Source of the DNA: Acetobacter pasteurianus subsp. pasteurianus LMG 1262 = NBRC 106471
GTDB taxonomy: Bacteria > Pseudomonadota > Alphaproteobacteria > Acetobacterales > Acetobacteraceae
Assembly: GCF_000285275.1 (NCBI RefSeq)
Contig: NZ_CADO01000139.1
Coordinates: 124,001 to 188,000, forward strand
Length of the DNA stretch: 64,000 nt
Direction: 5' to 3'
Part shown: positions 53,963 through 62,312 of the stretch, in pieces
Layout: every line of letters starts with the position of its first letter
Numbering within the stretch: the stretch's first letter is position 1
Made by a program: the position numbers and the translations under genes
The notes under the pieces: model-generated
Told to the model about the DNA's origin: nothing
Database searches by the model: none
What the model saw: only the letters and a program-made list of their open reading frames with translations

Positions 53963-54796
53963 ATGAGCACACAAAAAACAGCAGGGAATGCCCTGGCCCC
54001 CATGCTTTTGGATGGGCACGAACTGGCAGAACTGGAACAGGCGCTGGCCGATGTGGAATCTGGCCGGGGCGTTCTGGTGCGTCTGGCAGACCTTATGGGC
54101 GGTGCTGTTGGGCATGCCGCACGTTTGGGCCTGCGCGGTTTGGGCATGGCCCCCAATATGGAAGAAAAAATGCGCGGGCTGGCAGAAACCGCCATTGCGC
54201 GCGCGTTTGATGTGGCCATTGTAGGTATGAAAGGCCCTGCCGATAGCCAGATGGCAGAAGCCCGTTGGCGTGGCCCGGCCTTGCAGGCTGCGGTGGCTGT
54301 TTCTGGCGCAGTGGGTGGCTTTAGTGGTTTGGCCGGCTTAGCCCCGGATATTGGTTTTACAACGCTGACAATCATGCGTGAAATAGCACGCGTTGCGCGG
54401 GAGGAAGGGGAAGATCTGTCAGACCCGGATGCCCGCCGCGCCTGTCTGGAAGTGTTTGCGCTTAAAGCCTTCCCCAACAGCAGAAGCGGGGAAGAAAGCG
54501 AACTGGGTTATTTCTCGGCCCGCGCTGTGCTGCGTGGCCGCCCGGTTGTGATGCTGATTGCTGAAGTGGCCTCTCATTACGGTTTGGCGCTGGGGCAGAA
54601 AATTTCCCTCCAGCTGATGCCTGTGGCAGGTGCGCTGTGTGGGGCTTCTTTGAACACGGCGTTCTTCAACCATTACCGCGCACTTGCCCGTGCGCATTTC
54701 ACCATTCGCCGGCTGGAGCGGGAACATGGGCCGGTTGTGCGTGATACCGCCATGTCCATGCGTGAAGATCTGGCCGAACGTGGGGCAGAAGCCTAA
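53963..54796 (+). CDS. EcsC family protein
   Basis: This 277-residue protein matches the EcsC family by its Gly/Ala-rich hydrophobic middle (AAVAVSGAVGGFSGLAGLAPDIGFTTLTIMREI) and C-terminal helices (LQLMPVAGALCGASLNTAFF). In Bacillus EcsC is linked to the Ecs transporter, but the molecular role is unclear. It is probably membrane-associated. The ATG at 53963 has AGGAGAG six bases upstream; the open frame to 53840 is not likely translated. A terminator follows. Confidence 0.88.
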   Translation: MSTQKTAGNALAPMLLDGHELAELEQALADVESGRGVLVRLADLMGGAVGHAARLGLRGLGMAPNMEEKMRGLAETAIARAFDVAIVGMKGPADSQMAEARWRGPALQAAVAVSGAVGGFSGLAGLAPDIGFTTLTIMREIARVAREEGEDLSDPDARRACLEVFALKAFPNSRSGEESELGYFSARAVLRGRPVVMLIAEVASHYGLALGQKISLQLMPVAGALCGASLNTAFFNHYRALARAHFTIRRLEREHGPVVRDTAMSMREDLAERGAEA

Positions 54797-54826
54797 GCCA
54801 TTTTCAGCTCAGGCTAGAAAGATTGC

Positions 54827-54861
54827 AAAAAAGGCCAGCACCTTTACGGGCTGGCCTTTTT
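54827..54861. terminator. Rho-independent terminator between convergent genes
   Basis: GGCCAGC and GCTGGCC pair around a short loop, with A6 before and T5 after. It can end both the EcsC transcript and the leftward small membrane protein gene, whose stop lies at 54867. Confidence 0.85.
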
Positions 54862-54866
54862 GCTGG

Positions 54867-55043
54867 TCAGGCAGGTTTTTTCTGCACCTTGCGGGGCGGT
54901 TCGCCCTCCAGAAACGTGGTGAGAATGGCAAACCCAAGCAGGGTGATGCCAATAACCTTGGCCGCCAGATGGTAATGCGGTGCCCAAAAGGTTACGGCAA
55001 AGCATACCGCAATACCAATCAGGCAAGACAGGCGCATGTTCAT
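54867..55043 (-). CDS. Small two-helix membrane protein
   Basis: This 58-residue protein begins MNMRLSCLIGIAVCFAVTFW and has two hydrophobic helices (about 4-20 and 27-46) and a basic tail (PPRKVQKKPA). AAGGAGC lies upstream at workable spacing. It starts 15 bases after the hydroxyacid dehydrogenase stop on the same strand. Composition and layout look real, but I do not recognise a family. Confidence 0.7.
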   Translation of the reverse strand: MNMRLSCLIGIAVCFAVTFWAPHYHLAAKVIGITLLGFAILTTFLEGEPPRKVQKKPA

Positions 55044-55058
55044 GGCAAAAGCGGCTCC

Positions 55059-56033
55059 TTACGGCGTAACGGGAGAAGGCATGGGCAAGCCTTTTGCCAA
55101 AGCCTCTACATTGTCTAGCGCCAGCATGCACATGGCGGTGCGCGTTTCTATGGTGGCGCTGCCTGCGTGCGGTGTCATGAAGATATTGGGCAGCGCTGTC
55201 AGCCGTGGGTTGGGGTTTGGTTCCTGCCGGTAAACATCAAGCCCGGCCCCAAACAGATGGCCAGATTCCAAGGCCTCTATCAGCGCATCTTCATCCACCA
55301 AGGAGCCGCGTGCCGCATTTACAAACACACTGCCCTTGGGCAGCAGGGAGAATGTCTGGCTGTTCATGAGAGGCGGCGCGGAAGGTGAGCCCGGCATGTG
55401 CAGGGTGAGCACATCGCAATGGGGCAGCATGTCTTCCAGCTTTTCAAAATAGGTGGCGCCAGCTTCTTCTGCTGCAGAAAGGCGGCTGCGGTTGTGGTAG
55501 AGAATAGTCATATCAAAGCCGCGCGCACGCTTTGCCACGGCCTGCCCAATGCGGCCCATGCCCACAATGCCCAGACGCTTGCCGGTAACACGGTGGCCCA
55601 ACATGCCGCCCATACCAAGGCCATGATGCCAGCCGTTTTTCATGAGCGTATAATATTCGGCAGCCCTACGGCAGGCGGCCAGAATCAGCATCATGCTTAA
55701 ATCGGCATTACAGTCTGTCAGCACATTTGGGGTGTTGGAAACCGCAATGCCGCGTTCATGCAGGGCAGGAAGATCCAGATGGTCCAGCCCAACGCTTACG
55801 GTAGATACCAGTTTTACGCAGTCTGGCAGCGTCTCCACATCCTTGCCTTTAAGGGGGGCGTTGTTGGTAAGCACAACAGCAAAAGGCTGAAATTCCTTGG
55901 CGAGTTCCAGAAGTGCCGGTGTTTTCAGGCTTCTTTCTGGCGGGGGCGGGGCTGTAAATTCTGCTTTAATACGATCTTCCGCAGCATCTAACAGGCGGAT
56001 GGAGCGGATAAGGCGAGGTGCTTCTGTGCTCAC
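55059..56033 (-). CDS. 2-hydroxyacid dehydrogenase (D-isomer specific)
   Basis: This 324-residue NAD(P)-dependent enzyme reduces 2-oxoacids such as glyoxylate or hydroxypyruvate. The NAD motif is GIVGMGRIGQAVAKRA; catalytic residues are Arg in NAARGSLVDE, Glu in LDVYRQEPNPN and His in TPHAGSAT. The HNRSRL segment after the second strand suggests NADPH preference. I chose the GTG at 56033 because GGAG lies six bases upstream; a TTG two codons earlier is unlikely. The substrate cannot be fixed by sequence alone. Confidence 0.93.
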   Translation of the reverse strand: MSTEAPRLIRSIRLLDAAEDRIKAEFTAPPPPERSLKTPALLELAKEFQPFAVVLTNNAPLKGKDVETLPDCVKLVSTVSVGLDHLDLPALHERGIAVSNTPNVLTDCNADLSMMLILAACRRAAEYYTLMKNGWHHGLGMGGMLGHRVTGKRLGIVGMGRIGQAVAKRARGFDMTILYHNRSRLSAAEEAGATYFEKLEDMLPHCDVLTLHMPGSPSAPPLMNSQTFSLLPKGSVFVNAARGSLVDEDALIEALESGHLFGAGLDVYRQEPNPNPRLTALPNIFMTPHAGSATIETRTAMCMLALDNVEALAKGLPMPSPVTP

Positions 56034-56210
56034 AGGCAACTCCGTAGGCTGGTGAGTCGGTGGTTGTCTGGCGCAAGTTTGTGCCCAATGCGGTGTGGCA
56101 TCAAGCGGGGGCAGACAACATATGGGCTATGACACTCCATAACGGCATGCAAAGCCAGAGGTTGCCTTGGCGTGCAGAATGATGAGTTGCAGGAAGGGAA
56201 CACGCAGCAG

Positions 56211-56852
56211 ATGACACAGGAACTTACCCCCCAGATCATGCTGGGTGCATACGCGGCGGGGCTGTTCCCTATGGCGTCTGATGCAACGGATACCACCTTA
56301 CGGTGGTATGACCCGGACCCGCGCGGCATTCTGCCGTTGGATGGTTTTCATCTCCCGCGCCGCTTGCGCCGCACTGTGTTGTCTGACCAGTTTGACGTAT
56401 GGGTGGATCGGGATTTTCCCGCCGTTATGCGCGCTTGTGCAGCCCCCGCGCCAGGGCGAGAAACCACTTGGATAAATAGCGAGATCTACCGTCTGTTCTG
56501 CGCCCTGCATGACATGGGCTTTAGCCACAGTGTGGAATGCTGGCAGAACGGTGAACTTGTGGGGGGCCTGTACGGCGTAGCCCTTGGCGGCGCGTTTTTT
56601 GGAGAAAGCATGTTCAGCCGCACAACAGATGCTTCCAAAGTGGCTTTGGTGCATTTGGTGGCACGCTTGCGCTTGTGCGGGTTTGTTGTGCTGGACACAC
56701 AATTTGGCACCGAACACCTTGCCCGCTTTGGGGGAGAGGAAATACCGGCAGCCGAATATAAAGCTATGCTGGAAAAGGCCGTAAGCATGCAGCCGCGCTG
56801 GCAGCAGAATATTCCGGCTGATGTGCTGGAAGCAGAAATCCGAAACATGTAA
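56211..56852 (+). CDS. aat: Leucyl/phenylalanyl-tRNA-protein transferase
   Basis: Aat adds Leu or Phe from tRNA to proteins with N-terminal Arg or Lys, marking them for ClpAP. The 213-residue protein shows GAYAAGLFPMA, WYDPDPRGILPLDGFHLPRR, HSVECWQNGELVGGLYGVAL and FGGEEIPAAEY, all family hallmarks. The frame extends upstream to GTG 56172, but the ATG at 56211 fits the family start; the ribosome binding site is weak in both cases. Confidence 0.95.
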   Translation: MTQELTPQIMLGAYAAGLFPMASDATDTTLRWYDPDPRGILPLDGFHLPRRLRRTVLSDQFDVWVDRDFPAVMRACAAPAPGRETTWINSEIYRLFCALHDMGFSHSVECWQNGELVGGLYGVALGGAFFGESMFSRTTDASKVALVHLVARLRLCGFVVLDTQFGTEHLARFGGEEIPAAEYKAMLEKAVSMQPRWQQNIPADVLEAEIRNM

Positions 56853-56966
56853 GTAACTGCCATATTCCGGCCCGTGGCATGCCCTAGGGTTGCAGCATGT
56901 TGGTTGCGCCCAAGGTAAATAGCCAAGCGTGGGCCTGTAATTTGAATGACTGGAATGGATGATATC

Positions 56967-57758
56967 ATGAGCACACGCCTGTATGGTCGTATGCGTTTTT
57001 TTTGCCTGATGGGTGTTCTGGGGGCGGCTGTGCCTGTTGTGGGCACGGTATGTTCCGAGCAGGCACAGGCACAGGTTGCGCTGGACCATCCGCGTTTAAC
57101 GCCAGCGCGTGATGCCATTATTGATTACAGCTTTCAGCCCCAGCCCACAGCGCAGGATTTGCAAAACGGCGCCAAGCCGGACACCCCCGTGCCAACGCGC
57201 CATGTGCAGGTGATGTTCTCTGGCGATGGCGGGCTTATGCGCATCAACTACATGACTAGCATGGAAGGTGATGAAAGCCGCGGGGCCGTGATTATCAATC
57301 GTGCTTCACAGGAAGTGCTGGTGCTTTTGAATGATCGGCACATATACACCCGCCTTGTGCAGCAGGAAGGTATTCGCAACCCGTTTCTGCTTGATCTGTC
57401 CATGCAGTTTACGCGCAAAGGCAGCGATGTTGTGGCCGGGCAGCCATGCACCGTTTGGGCTGCGCAATCTGCCCAAGGGCAGGCCACGGCCTGCGTAACA
57501 GATGATGGCTTTATTCTGTCTCAAACCGGTATTGATGTAGATGGGCTGAACGGCCGTATCCGCGCCATGAAGGTATCTTACGAGCCTGTGCCAGATAGCG
57601 TGTTTCAGCCACCTGCAGGTTTTCAGGAAGTTAACCCGCATAGTGGGAACAAGAATAGCGGAGGTTCGGCAGGTGCTGCACCGGCGCAGCCTGCAGCCCC
57701 TGCTGGCGTAGGGCCGATGATATCTACCCCCACTAATGGTACGGAAGGAACCCCGTAA
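56967..57758 (+). CDS. Secreted protein (DUF4412-like), paralogue of the next gene
   Basis: This 263-residue exported protein has a signal peptide ending near AQAQ, a beta-rich domain and a disordered Pro/Ala/Gly tail (GAAPAQPAAPAGV). The core VVAGQPCTVWAAQS, GQATACVTDDGFIL and VPDSVFQPPAGF is repeated in the next gene (VVAGEQCTLW, CYTPDGLLL, QPDSVFAIPSG), so the two are paralogues. The pattern resembles DUF4412-type periplasmic proteins; this is a weak family call. The two Cys probably form a disulfide. ATG 56967 is preferred over 56946. Confidence 0.72.
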   Translation: MSTRLYGRMRFFCLMGVLGAAVPVVGTVCSEQAQAQVALDHPRLTPARDAIIDYSFQPQPTAQDLQNGAKPDTPVPTRHVQVMFSGDGGLMRINYMTSMEGDESRGAVIINRASQEVLVLLNDRHIYTRLVQQEGIRNPFLLDLSMQFTRKGSDVVAGQPCTVWAAQSAQGQATACVTDDGFILSQTGIDVDGLNGRIRAMKVSYEPVPDSVFQPPAGFQEVNPHSGNKNSGGSAGAAPAQPAAPAGVGPMISTPTNGTEGTP

Positions 57759-57759
57759 G

Positions 57760-58383
57760 ATGGTTGCAAAACGCTTGCTTGCAGGTGTGGGGTTTGTGCT
57801 GATGGCGGCTTCCGGCACTGTGGCCCACGCCCAGATACAGCCCCAAACACCAGAACCAACACAGATAAGCCCAGCCGATGCACCAGTAGTGACGCCATCG
57901 GTTGATGCAGATGTGTTGTATGAGTTGAATTCCGCCCAAGGTGATGCGCATACCCAGCAGCGTATGCGCTGGCAGGTCAGTTCTCTACGCCAACGGCTGG
58001 ACCCGCAGAATTCTGACGTGTTCATGATTACATCATGGACAGATCACACTCTTACGGTGGTGGATACCGCACGCAAGCGTGCCAGTGTAATGCCCGTGCC
58101 CGGCCCACAGCAGATTACCCCCCCAGGGCAGCCCGCAGCGGCTGGCACCTATGCACGATTGGGGAATTCCGTTGTGGCGGGTGAACAGTGCACATTATGG
58201 CGCACAACGGATGCCGATGGGCACCCAACAGATGCATGCTATACGCCAGACGGCCTGCTTTTGCAGGTTGCACAGCAGGGGCAGGTAACGGTGCGCGCGC
58301 TGAGTGTAAGCCGAGCCACCCAGCCAGATAGCGTGTTTGCCATTCCGTCCGGGCTGAAGCGGGAAGCCCCTGCGCACCCATAA
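57760..58383 (+). CDS. Secreted protein, paralogue of the preceding gene
   Basis: This 207-residue exported protein has a signal peptide ending TVAHA (cleavage before QIQP), a short Pro-rich segment and the same core as its neighbour: two Cys flanking about 18 residues, then PDSVF near the C-terminus. The ATG at 57760 comes one base after the previous stop, with AAGGAA upstream, so the two genes are cotranslated. Function is unknown; envelope location is likely. Confidence 0.75.
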   Translation: MVAKRLLAGVGFVLMAASGTVAHAQIQPQTPEPTQISPADAPVVTPSVDADVLYELNSAQGDAHTQQRMRWQVSSLRQRLDPQNSDVFMITSWTDHTLTVVDTARKRASVMPVPGPQQITPPGQPAAAGTYARLGNSVVAGEQCTLWRTTDADGHPTDACYTPDGLLLQVAQQGQVTVRALSVSRATQPDSVFAIPSGLKREAPAHP

Positions 58384-58429
58384 GGTTTGATGTTTCGGGC
58401 GGCAAAAAACGGAAAAAGAGAACGTCGCC

Positions 58430-58981
58430 ATGAAAATCCGCCCCAGCATTGCACTTTTTTATCTGTTTTTAGCTGGGGTGAGCCTGCCTGTATTTGCGCA
58501 GGCGGATGATGGAAGTTCCGGCACAGTTTCCGTATGTTTGCGCACAGATATTGCGCAACCGGCTCAAGCCATGCAGGTGGTGGCATCTGGCACTGTGTTT
58601 ACAGCACAAACTAAAGCCGGTGGCCGCAAGGGCGGGGAAGAAAATGAGGCGCTGGTTACCACCGAAACCGTAACCCTCACCCATATGCAACCGTGTATGG
58701 ATGCAGATGCTTCCTCCGTTATCTCGCACACGCGGCACTGGCTGGTTTCCCCCGTGCAGCCGCAGTCTGGCGTGGTGTTTCATGCTGTGGGAGAAGTCAG
58801 CGGCAATGGTCTGGACACCGCGTTTGATGATGAAGGCACATCTTTTCGCGATATCGTGCGGGCAGGGGGCATTACCGCCACAGTGCACAACCCGCTAACA
58901 GATGCCGTATCCCTGATGGAAGGGGCAGCTGATCTTCCCCCCAATGCGGATGGAGAAGACCCCGCTATTGATGATAAATAA
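58430..58981 (+). CDS. Secreted hypothetical protein
   Basis: This 183-residue protein has a signal peptide (cleavage after VFAQA near residue 25) and an acidic mature part with a disordered acidic tail (PPNADGEDPAIDDK). Two Cys (in VSVCLRT and MQPCMDA) could pair. It follows the paralogue pair by 46 bases on the same strand and may share their transcript. I recognise no family. Confidence 0.7.
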   Translation: MKIRPSIALFYLFLAGVSLPVFAQADDGSSGTVSVCLRTDIAQPAQAMQVVASGTVFTAQTKAGGRKGGEENEALVTTETVTLTHMQPCMDADASSVISHTRHWLVSPVQPQSGVVFHAVGEVSGNGLDTAFDDEGTSFRDIVRAGGITATVHNPLTDAVSLMEGAADLPPNADGEDPAIDDK

Positions 58982-59010
58982 CGCAGCCTTCTAAAGGGGC
59001 TGCCACCGGG

Positions 59011-62000
59011 TTAAAAAATCCGGCGCAGCGCCCCGGGCAGGAAGATGGAATAGGGGTTTACGTGTAGGGAAGGATTGTTCATCTGCCCAGCCACGCCAAA
59101 CGTTACGGCAACAAGCCCGCCATCTTTTTCCGGGCTGAACATCCAGCCAATACCCGGCAGCTTTCCGGGCAGTTTGTTAATGGCAAAAATAGGCACCACA
59201 GTGCCGTGTAAATCTATGCTGTTTTTATCCAGATTTACATCGCCTTCAAGCGTTGCGCCCAGCGCGTTGTTACCGGTTCTGCCATCATGAATATTCAGCA
59301 CGCCATCTTTGAATGTTACGGGTAGCACAAGGTGTGTCACCATGAATTCTGATGTCTTGTGTGCAGCCAGCCAACCGTAAAACGAGATATTTCGCGCCAT
59401 ACGCAAGGCCGTTGGGGCTTTTTTGAACACAAATGGCGTAACGGTTATGCGGCCATTAAACGGAGCAGAGGCTTCCGTATCATCAAAAGATCCGCTGAGA
59501 ACGGCATGGCCACCTTCAATATCTGGCAGAATGTTGAAGTCAGACAAAAATGCGCCCATGTCTGGAATGGAAACGCGCAGGTCTCGCCCCGCACCTTTGG
59601 GCGTAAGTGTCATGCTGACGGGGGTTGGCCCGTGCATGGCAAAGTACATTTTTTCCAGCCGCTGACCGTTATCCTCAAAATAGGCTTTGACAGCTTTTAA
59701 GGAGGGTTTATCCGGGTTGTAGCGCAGTGTGTTGGCTGTCAGATCAATCGCCCAAGCCGTTCCCGGCGGGCCGTGTAGCTTGCCTGTTGCAGCTTCTGGC
59801 ACATGGTAGCCAGTGCTGGCGGGCTGCGCGGGTTTGGGGTCTGATGGATCACCCGTCACCAAGGGGGAAAGATCCAGCATGTCTGCATATACGCCAACAT
59901 GAATAACCGAGCCCGTTACACCTTTTTGCGGCAGTTCCAGCATGGCGTGGCCGGTGGAATTGGCAACGCGGAAGGATGATATAATCAGTTGGGGCGCATG
60001 GTTGGGGCGCAGGCGGGCCTTGCCGCGTACATCCAGATCCGGCCCTGTGGCCAGAATACGATCCACCGCAACAATCTGCCCATTCTTTAGCCCCAGCGTG
60101 GCATTGGCCTGCGCTGCCCGCCCCGGTGCCTTGTGCCAGAGCGGAATACGGATTTGGGAGTTCCTGAGGTTGAGGTTGATATCCACCAACCCGTGGTGAT
60201 CTCCATACTGGCGGTAATCCACCACGGCATCAGCCGAACCACCAAAGTGGTCTCCCGTTGCAAAACCGGCGGCTGTTGCGGTTTGCGGCGTGATGCGGGA
60301 TGTCAGATGCGCCTGTTCCAAAAGCCCGGTAGGCGGTACGTGCCGGAAATCTGTTGAATAGGAGATATTGGAGGGCAAGCCACCCAATACGCCATGCCCG
60401 GCAAGGGAGAGCCCATCTGCCGTAGCATCCAGCTTGATATCAGCACGCCGTACACCACGCCCCGCCACCACATTATCAAGCGATGCCTGTGTAATATCGG
60501 CATGGCCCTTAATTTCCATGTCATCAATGCTGACATCGTCTTTCAAGGGCAGGCTGAGCATGAGCTGAAGTTTGGCACGCCCACGCGGGTTGCGAATATC
60601 CAGCGGGTGGCGGGAAAGCAGATGTAGGCGCGGTTCGGCCAGAAGGGCCATAACATCCTGCAACTTGCCATCCAGCTGCGTGTTGATAATGCCGGTCTGG
60701 TCTTTTTTGGTCAGGCCCACAATGTCCATGCTGCCGGGGCCTGCGGCAATGCGGCCCGTGCCATTCTGGCCCACATTTTTGCCAGCACGGTCAACAAGCT
60801 GATAGCCGTGGTCAAACTTGATGCTCAGCTTGTCCAGCCCATCCACATCCATATGGGCATCCATACCCCGAAGCGGAGAAATGGGCCGCAGCCAGTGGAT
60901 GGTCAGCCCCTTGGCATCCAGCCCGCCAGCAATGTTGCTTACATCCACACCATTCCAGCCCGTTTTGCTGGAGAGGGAAACAACGGTGTGCAGGTTGTAG
61001 GCCACACCATCTGTAATATTCTTGGTTACCCACTTTTTGCCGCCCTTGGCGGCCTTGTCTGGCCAGTAATAAACCAGATCAGGAAAGTACACCTGCGGAA
61101 TATCGGCAATAATCTGCCCGGAAACAGTGGTGGGGTTTATCAGATCCGTAGCATCTACCTGCCCGGATACAGCCAGATTAAGCCCTCTGGTTTCATCTTC
61201 CGGAAGGTCTGGATTGCGCAGGTTTGCGGTAATGTTGTGGACAATAATATGCGCAGGTGTGCTGCCATCCTTAAGATGGTCCAGCCGCAGGGTAATATTG
61301 GCAGACCCTCCGTTTAAAAAGTAACGCGCCCCGGCGGCGGTTACCTTGCCGCTTTGTGCATCTGCATGCAGGTCCATCGCCCCTGGCATCAGCCAATCCG
61401 AACCCGGCGCAGGCAGGAAATTAACATCAGACGTGACTGATATAGGCGTTCTAATGTGTTGCAGATCATGCGAGATATGGGAAAAGCTGGAAGGCTTAAC
61501 GGCATTGGTTGCCAGATGCCATGTAATGCCCTTGCCATTTGAATCTGGCAGGCTGTTGGCTTTTACCTCTATGTGGCAATCAGGGTTTTCTTCCCCCGTT
61601 ACGGCAAATTGCACGGCACCTGTCAGGCCCTTTTTGCCTTGGGCCGAGGCCATGTGCAGCGTGGCATCTAGCGGAGAAGCCACCCAATGCGTGCCAGTCA
61701 ACTGGTCATTCATGCGCACAATGGCGTGGGAGATAACGGCACGGTCCAGCCCGGCGGCATCCACACTTCCGCTATCACTTGCTCCAGCAGAAGGCGGGGT
61801 ATCAAAATCAAACCCCACAGCCCCGTTTTTACCACGGCGGAGGGCAAGGTTTACGCCCTCCAATTCTACAGCGCGCAGGGCAATGCCGCCGTGCACCAAG
61901 GCCAGTGTATCCAGCGTAACATGGGCCTCGTGCACGGTATCAACAACTGTGCGGTCCGGCCCTTTAACAGCAATATCCTGCAGAACAAGCATGAGCGGAG

Positions 62001-62274
62001 ATGTGAAGCCATCGCGCACACCGTTCCATTCCAGATAAGCGCGGCTAAGCCCCAATGTGGCGACAGGAGGCTGCTTTTTGCCGCCAGAAATAACGGTAAC
62101 CGGTAAAAAAGGGCGCACCAGCGGCGTAACATTAATTGGCCCCAGCGCCATGCACGCAAACAGCAAGGCTGTGCCCACAAGCGGCAGGCCAACCATGGCA
62201 TAGGCACCATAGACCAGAAATCGCCGGGTTTTTGTGCGCCGTGGGCGCGTGGTGTCTTGACCGTTGGAAGTCAA
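59011..62274 (-). CDS. AsmA/YhdP-like large envelope protein (DUF3971)
   Basis: This 1087-residue protein has a basic cytoplasmic N-terminus, one membrane helix (about 20-42) and a very long periplasmic part built of repeating beta strands, as in the AsmA-like/YhdP family whose members bridge the periplasm to carry phospholipids. The C-terminal domain includes ITVTPFVFKKAPTALRMARN, SIDLHGTVVPIFAINKLPG and LPGIGWMFSPEKDGGLVAVT, close to the YhdP C-terminus. The start appears to be TTG, 38 bases from the divergent glnE start. It is the second lipid-bridge type system in this window, after the MCE operon. Confidence 0.88.
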   Translation of the reverse strand: MTSNGQDTTRPRRTKTRRFLVYGAYAMVGLPLVGTALLFACMALGPINVTPLVRPFLPVTVISGGKKQPPVATLGLSRAYLEWNGVRDGFTSPLMLVLQDIAVKGPDRTVVDTVHEAHVTLDTLALVHGGIALRAVELEGVNLALRRGKNGAVGFDFDTPPSAGASDSGSVDAAGLDRAVISHAIVRMNDQLTGTHWVASPLDATLHMASAQGKKGLTGAVQFAVTGEENPDCHIEVKANSLPDSNGKGITWHLATNAVKPSSFSHISHDLQHIRTPISVTSDVNFLPAPGSDWLMPGAMDLHADAQSGKVTAAGARYFLNGGSANITLRLDHLKDGSTPAHIIVHNITANLRNPDLPEDETRGLNLAVSGQVDATDLINPTTVSGQIIADIPQVYFPDLVYYWPDKAAKGGKKWVTKNITDGVAYNLHTVVSLSSKTGWNGVDVSNIAGGLDAKGLTIHWLRPISPLRGMDAHMDVDGLDKLSIKFDHGYQLVDRAGKNVGQNGTGRIAAGPGSMDIVGLTKKDQTGIINTQLDGKLQDVMALLAEPRLHLLSRHPLDIRNPRGRAKLQLMLSLPLKDDVSIDDMEIKGHADITQASLDNVVAGRGVRRADIKLDATADGLSLAGHGVLGGLPSNISYSTDFRHVPPTGLLEQAHLTSRITPQTATAAGFATGDHFGGSADAVVDYRQYGDHHGLVDINLNLRNSQIRIPLWHKAPGRAAQANATLGLKNGQIVAVDRILATGPDLDVRGKARLRPNHAPQLIISSFRVANSTGHAMLELPQKGVTGSVIHVGVYADMLDLSPLVTGDPSDPKPAQPASTGYHVPEAATGKLHGPPGTAWAIDLTANTLRYNPDKPSLKAVKAYFEDNGQRLEKMYFAMHGPTPVSMTLTPKGAGRDLRVSIPDMGAFLSDFNILPDIEGGHAVLSGSFDDTEASAPFNGRITVTPFVFKKAPTALRMARNISFYGWLAAHKTSEFMVTHLVLPVTFKDGVLNIHDGRTGNNALGATLEGDVNLDKNSIDLHGTVVPIFAINKLPGKLPGIGWMFSPEKDGGLVAVTFGVAGQMNNPSLHVNPYSIFLPGALRRIF

Positions 62275-62312
62275 CGCAGCAAGCCTTTATTGTTCACAGC
62301 ACGGGCCAGATC

